Shown here piece after piece: positions 61,577-64,000 of a stretch of 64,000 nucleotides of DNA. The notes under the pieces were generated by a model that was not told where the DNA came from, made no database searches, and saw only the letters and a list, made by a program, of their open reading frames with translations. Made by a program: the position numbers and the translations under genes. Every line of letters starts with the position of its first letter. Position 1 is the stretch's first letter. The stretch lies in the NCBI RefSeq assembly GCF_039544105.1, contig NZ_BAABLA010000107.1. One strand, 5' to 3'. This DNA is from Haloechinothrix_A salitolerans. Its GTDB lineage: Bacteria > Actinomycetota > Actinomycetes > Mycobacteriales > Pseudonocardiaceae.

Positions 61577-62424
61577 CAACCCTCGGTGACGGCGGGCGGC
61601 GCTGGCAGCTTGTAACCGGACGCGCCGAGGTGCAGTCGCAGCGACCGTTCCCACTCGCCGCTGCCGATGAACATCCTGATCGCGTCGTTGACCGCGCGCT
61701 GACCGCTGTGGTCGTCCTTGCGCAGGCCAATACCGTAACGCTCCTCGGAGAACTGCTGGCCGACCACCTTGAGCAATTCGGGGTTCTGCGCCACATACCC
61801 GGCCAGGATGGCTTCGTCCGTCGTCACGGCATCGACCTGCCCGGCGAGCAACGCGGTCACGCAATCGGCATAGCGTGGGTACTCCTTGAGCTCGACGTTC
61901 TTGGCGTGGCGCTGTTTGACCCGCTGTGCGGACGTCGAGCCGCTGACCGAGCACAAGGTCTTGCCGTTCAACGCACCGGGGCCGTTGATGCCCTTGGTGC
62001 CTATCCGGACCAGGATCGCCTGGCCGGTGACGAAGTACGGACCCGCGAACGCCACCTCTTGTTTGCGCTCCTCGGTGATCGAGTACGTGCCCACGATCAT
62101 GTCGACGTCGCCGTTCATCAGCGCGGACTCCCGCTCATCGGCGGTGACGTCGACCCACTCGATGTCCTCATCGTCGACGCCCAGCTCGTTCGCGACGAAC
62201 CGGGCGAGGTCGACGTCGAACCCGACGAAACGGCCGTCGAGTGTCTGTTCCGACATGCCGGGCTGATCGAAGCGCGTTCCGATGGCCAGGCTTCCGGCGT
62301 CCTCAGCCTTGGCGACCAGCGAATTCGGCGCCACGTCCGAGCCGCAACCAGCGACAGCCACGGCGACGCAGGTCAGCACAAGAGCGGTGATACGGCTCAC
62401 GAGCCACGCGCGCCACGCAGTCAC
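61576..62424 (-). CDS. Orphan glutamate-type solute-binding lipoprotein
   Basis: A 282-residue binding protein. GTG 62424 lies behind AGGAGG (ten bases) and gives a signal peptide with lipobox VAVAGC; GTG 62400 is possible. The fold is family 3: SLAIGTRFDQPGMS, GFDVDLARFVANELGV, DMIVGTYSITEERKQEVAFA, and two Cys (KTLCSVSG, RYADCVTALL) typical of GluB-like glutamate receptors. No permease or ATPase gene is near, and it overlaps hrpB by one base. It may serve a transporter elsewhere or act as a sensor. Confidence 0.88.
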   Translation of the reverse strand: MTAWRAWLVSRITALVLTCVAVAVAGCGSDVAPNSLVAKAEDAGSLAIGTRFDQPGMSEQTLDGRFVGFDVDLARFVANELGVDDEDIEWVDVTADERESALMNGDVDMIVGTYSITEERKQEVAFAGPYFVTGQAILVRIGTKGINGPGALNGKTLCSVSGSTSAQRVKQRHAKNVELKEYPRYADCVTALLAGQVDAVTTDEAILAGYVAQNPELLKVVGQQFSEERYGIGLRKDDHSGQRAVNDAIRMFIGSGEWERSLRLHLGASGYKLPAPPAVTEG

Positions 62425-62645
62425 CAGGCAGATCGCCTCCTGAGCCCCAGCAGCGAGAAGCCGGACGTCGACAGTGCCGACCGTAGCGCAAGCGACGCCG
62501 TGCCAGCTCCCAATTGGCGGTACTCGCTGGGACTTTCTCACGCAGGTCAGCCGCCCCGCGGGGGCCTTGTCCTGGTGTGAGCACGCAACTGCCAACCCCC
62601 TGTACGACGGCTAGATCGGCGTGATGTAGCGTGTAGTCATCGCAA

Positions 62646-62718
62646 GGGGCTGTGGCGCAGCTGGTAGCGCACCACACTGGCAGTGTGGGGGTCACGGGTT
62701 CGAGTCCCGTCAGCTCCA
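62646..62718 (+). tRNA. tRNA-Ala (anticodon GGC)
   Basis: A full cloverleaf: acceptor GGGGCTG/CAGCTCC with the alanine identity pair G3-U70, D arm GCGC-AGCTGGTA-GCGC, anticodon arm CCACA-CTGGCAG-TGTGG with anticodon GGC, five-base variable loop, T arm ACGGG-TTCGAGT-CCCGT, and discriminator A. CCA is not encoded. A terminator hairpin follows. tRNA 3' ends are common integration sites, and the DNA beyond it changes in base composition. Confidence 0.97.
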
Positions 62719-62740
62719 CTCGTTGTGAACATCGTTTATT

Positions 62741-62775
62741 CAACCCCTGACCTGCGGGAATGTGGTCGGGGGTTG
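62741..62775 (+). terminator. Terminator after tRNA-Ala
   Basis: CAACCCCTGACC (62741-62752) pairs with GGTCGGGGGTTG (62764-62775) with one mismatch; it is followed by the T-rich ATCTTATTCT. The stretch 62776-62934 holds no supported gene. Confidence 0.8.
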
Positions 62776-62934
62776 ATCTTATTCTGGCGTCCATAGTGGA
62801 CTGGGTGCACCGCAACTGGAGCAAAACTGGAGCAGCGGTGCCGGTGTCGCGAAATGGGGTCACGGCACTGCTCCACCGGATTCGTCCGTTTCGTACGCTT
62901 GTTGCGAGGCTGGCGTCAGCTGACTGTTGTCAGA

Positions 62935-63132
62935 TCAGGGGCTTGAGGACACCGGTATCGGCATGGGCTCGACCTTGATTGGCGCACATGTCGACGCCAC
63001 CACCGCCGACACCAACAGCACTACTGCCAGCACGCCCGCCGTGATCCACCGCCTCGTGTGTCTCGGTCTGTTTCGCCGGGTAGTCCTGGCGCCAGTTGCG
63101 GCGGTTTGACCGGCGCAAGCTCGCCCCAACAC
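62935..63132 (-). CDS. Small exported or membrane-anchored protein
   Basis: A 65-residue frame from GTG 63132. A basic leader rich in Arg (RTTRRNRPRHTRR) is followed by one hydrophobic helix (WITAGVLAVVLLVSAVVAST) and a Cys, then a short Pro-rich tail (APIKVEPMPIPVSSSP). The Cys just after the helix could be a lipid anchor although the lipobox is poor. It lies 62 bases downstream of the next small exported gene, on the same strand. Unknown family. Confidence 0.5.
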   Translation of the reverse strand: MLGRACAGQTAATGARTTRRNRPRHTRRWITAGVLAVVLLVSAVVASTCAPIKVEPMPIPVSSSP

Positions 63133-63194
63133 TGAAGACGCGCCGTGGGATTGTCCGTTCCGGCGCGCGACGGCTCAGCGGACTGTGCGCGTGC

Positions 63195-63527
63195 CTATCC
63201 GTGGTTCTCTTCGTCGCTCTCGACGGTGTTGCCGGGCCTGTGCCGTGACGGTGTGGGTGGTGTGCGGTCCGGGGTGCCGCGGCGCGGGTCGACCGTGACT
63301 GGCTTGCCCTGTGGGTCCAGCAACGGTTTCCCGTCAGGCCCCATGACGGGGATTTCGCTAGGGAGCTTGTCGTGATCAATTGTGCCGTCCTCCGCTACCC
63401 ACGGCGGAGCGGGTGGCGGAGGTGGCGGTTGCTCACTGGAGGCGGAGAGCGCGATCGCGACGCCCGCTGTCACGGCCATAGCCGCGAGTCCGATGACGCT
63501 GATCGTGACGGTGGTGCGCATCCGCAT
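63195..63527 (-). CDS. Small secreted Pro-rich protein
   Basis: A 110-residue protein with a clear signal peptide (MRMRTTVTISVIGLAAMAVT, cleaved near ALSASS), a run of prolines (QPPPPPPAPPWV) and a repeated hydrophilic part, DGTIDHDKLPSEIPVMGPDG then GKPLLDPQGKPVTVD, before a Pro/Arg/acidic tail. No Cys or catalytic motif. It could be a cell-wall-exposed spacer or bait protein. Not recognised. Confidence 0.65.
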   Translation of the reverse strand: MRMRTTVTISVIGLAAMAVTAGVAIALSASSEQPPPPPPAPPWVAEDGTIDHDKLPSEIPVMGPDGKPLLDPQGKPVTVDPRRGTPDRTPPTPSRHRPGNTVESDEENHG

Positions 63528-63563
63528 TTTGTGGCCCCTTTTCCTGCTTCCTGTATCTGTTGG

Positions 63564-63896
63564 CTAACTTGGCAACCAGTGGTATCCAGACCACACGTCA
63601 CCGCCCAGCCAGCCACGCACCAAACTGTAGGCGTAGCCGTAGGATACGGTTCCATAATATCCAGACCCGCAGGGCGCGAAACCCCACGTAGTTCTGTATG
63701 AATACTTGTGCGCCCAGTTTTTGTTATAGTGCCAATCGCTGGAGTGGCATACCCACCATTCAGTGCCGGTCCATATATAGAAGTCATTCAGCACTGCCAG
63801 ATGACCCTCTGGCAATTCTGAGCGGTCCAGGCAGTTTTCAACGACATTGTTGTCGTTGTAACCCGCGTACCAATATGCGACCACTCCTTTCGCCAT
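63564..63896 (-). pseudogene. Aromatic-rich, Cys-containing protein, 5' end probably cut by the insertion sequence
   Basis: The frame of 110 codons begins only four bases from the predicted end of an IS3-family element. The product is rich in Tyr, Trp, Gly and Asn (VAYWYAGYNDNNVVENC, WTGTEWWVCHSSDWHYNKNW, CGSGYYGTVSYGYAYS) with three Cys, a composition of secreted, disulfide-bonded proteins such as small bacteriocin- or lysozyme-like domains, yet no signal peptide remains. The DNA is only about half GC, far below its neighbours. It is therefore either a truncated exported protein or uses the ATG beside the IS. I do not recognise the family. Confidence 0.5.
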
Positions 63897-63900
63897 GGGG

Positions 63901-64000
63901 TGCCCGTTATTTCCCGGACTGTGGACCGCATAGGGTCCGTTCTGGAAGGGATGTTGGTTCGTGGCAAGGAAGTATCAGAAGTACACGCCTGAATTTCGTG
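63901..64000 (+). mobile_element. IS3-family insertion sequence, left end
   Basis: The stretch from TGCCCGTTATTTCCCGGAC carries the IS3-style TG terminus about 60 bases before a transposase OrfA start, with GGAAGGG as ribosome site. The preceding GGGG (63897-63900) may be the target duplication. The rest is outside the window, so the right end and repeat cannot be checked. Confidence 0.7.
63961..64000 (+). CDS. IS3-family transposase OrfA, N-terminal fragment (cut by window edge)
   Basis: GTG 63961 opens MARKYQKYTPEFR, the standard beginning of the helix-turn-helix OrfA of IS3-type elements (typically continuing with REEAV). GGAAGGG lies 12-18 bases upstream. Only 13 codons are visible. Confidence 0.75.
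   Translation, partial: MARKYQKYTPEFR

Noticed and set aside
62528..62545. GGGACTTT near the orphan binding-protein gene as a third DosR-like site
   Set aside because: The second half-site GGCCC/GTCCC is missing, and it is a lone half-match.
62303..62863. A long minus-strand frame containing ELTGLEPVTPTLPVW
   Set aside because: This is the familiar false translation of the antisense of a tRNA gene; the tRNA-Ala at 62646-62718 explains it.
62760..62978. A plus-strand frame with NWSKTGAA, suggesting an integrase remnant
   Set aside because: Too short, without the integrase Arg or Tyr motifs, so not reported as a gene.

Overview
The window is high-GC actinobacterial DNA with dense, short-spaced, often overlapping genes, GTG starts and GC-rich hairpins between operons. 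From argS (about 38.8 kb) down to murA (12.1 kb) the minus strand carries argS, lysA, hom, thrC, thrB, rho, rpmE, prfA, prmC, tsaC, wecA, atpI-like, atpBEFHAGDC, a DUF2550 gene, a PduO-type adenosyltransferase and murA. This is essentially the conserved order of Mycobacterium tuberculosis Rv1292-Rv1315. Separate atpF and atpH, many paired regulators and the style of the intergenic palindromes suggest a Pseudonocardiaceae-like relative (Amycolatopsis/Saccharopolyspora group). That family placement is inference.

Layout: (1) 1-6.4 kb: a divergent LysR regulator (cut by the window edge), a metal-ligand-poor creatinase-fold hydrolase of the ectoine hydrolase type, a mandelate-racemase-type enolase superfamily enzyme, and a complete polar amino-acid/ectoine-type ABC importer (lipoprotein, two permeases, ATPase). 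It looks like an uptake-plus-catabolism unit. (2) 6.4-12.1 kb: a B12-dependent MeaA-type acyl-CoA mutase, a LysE exporter, then a large cytoplasmic HExxH metalloprotease with a small partner gene, preceded by two DosR/DevR-like boxes. (3) 12.1-38.8 kb: the conserved housekeeping block, interrupted by a DUF222/HNH gene with a perfect SOS box and by a VapBC toxin-antitoxin pair between prmC and prfA. The MeaA mutase needs adenosylcobalamin, which the PduO-type enzyme at 13.6 kb would make. (4) 39-46.3 kb: a DUF3105 membrane protein, a TetR regulator, and a beta-oxidation-like operon (SCP-X-type thiolase, SRPBCC protein, MaoC hydratase, MFE2-like dehydrogenase, acyl-CoA dehydrogenase) facing its own divergent TetR regulator. 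(5) 46.3-51.5 kb: a nested palindromic element, a PucR-type regulator, an SDR-aldehyde dehydrogenase pair and a regulator made of two TetR units in one chain. (6) 51.6-62.4 kb: a single-pass membrane protein with an acidic repeat tail, a PAS-GGDEF-EAL protein, an SGNH hydrolase, a secreted subtilase, a voltage-sensor-domain protein without a pore, HrpB helicase and an orphan glutamate-type binding lipoprotein. (7) 62.6 kb to the end: tRNA-Ala(GGC) followed by a lower-GC island of small exported proteins, ending in the left end of an IS3-family insertion sequence that appears to have cut the 5' end of its neighbour.

The strongest leads for something undescribed are the metalloprotease/small-protein pair under DosR-like boxes, the variant ectoine-type cluster with an enolase-superfamily enzyme, the pore-less voltage sensor, the two-in-one TetR protein, the SOS-controlled HNH gene and the tRNA-Ala island.
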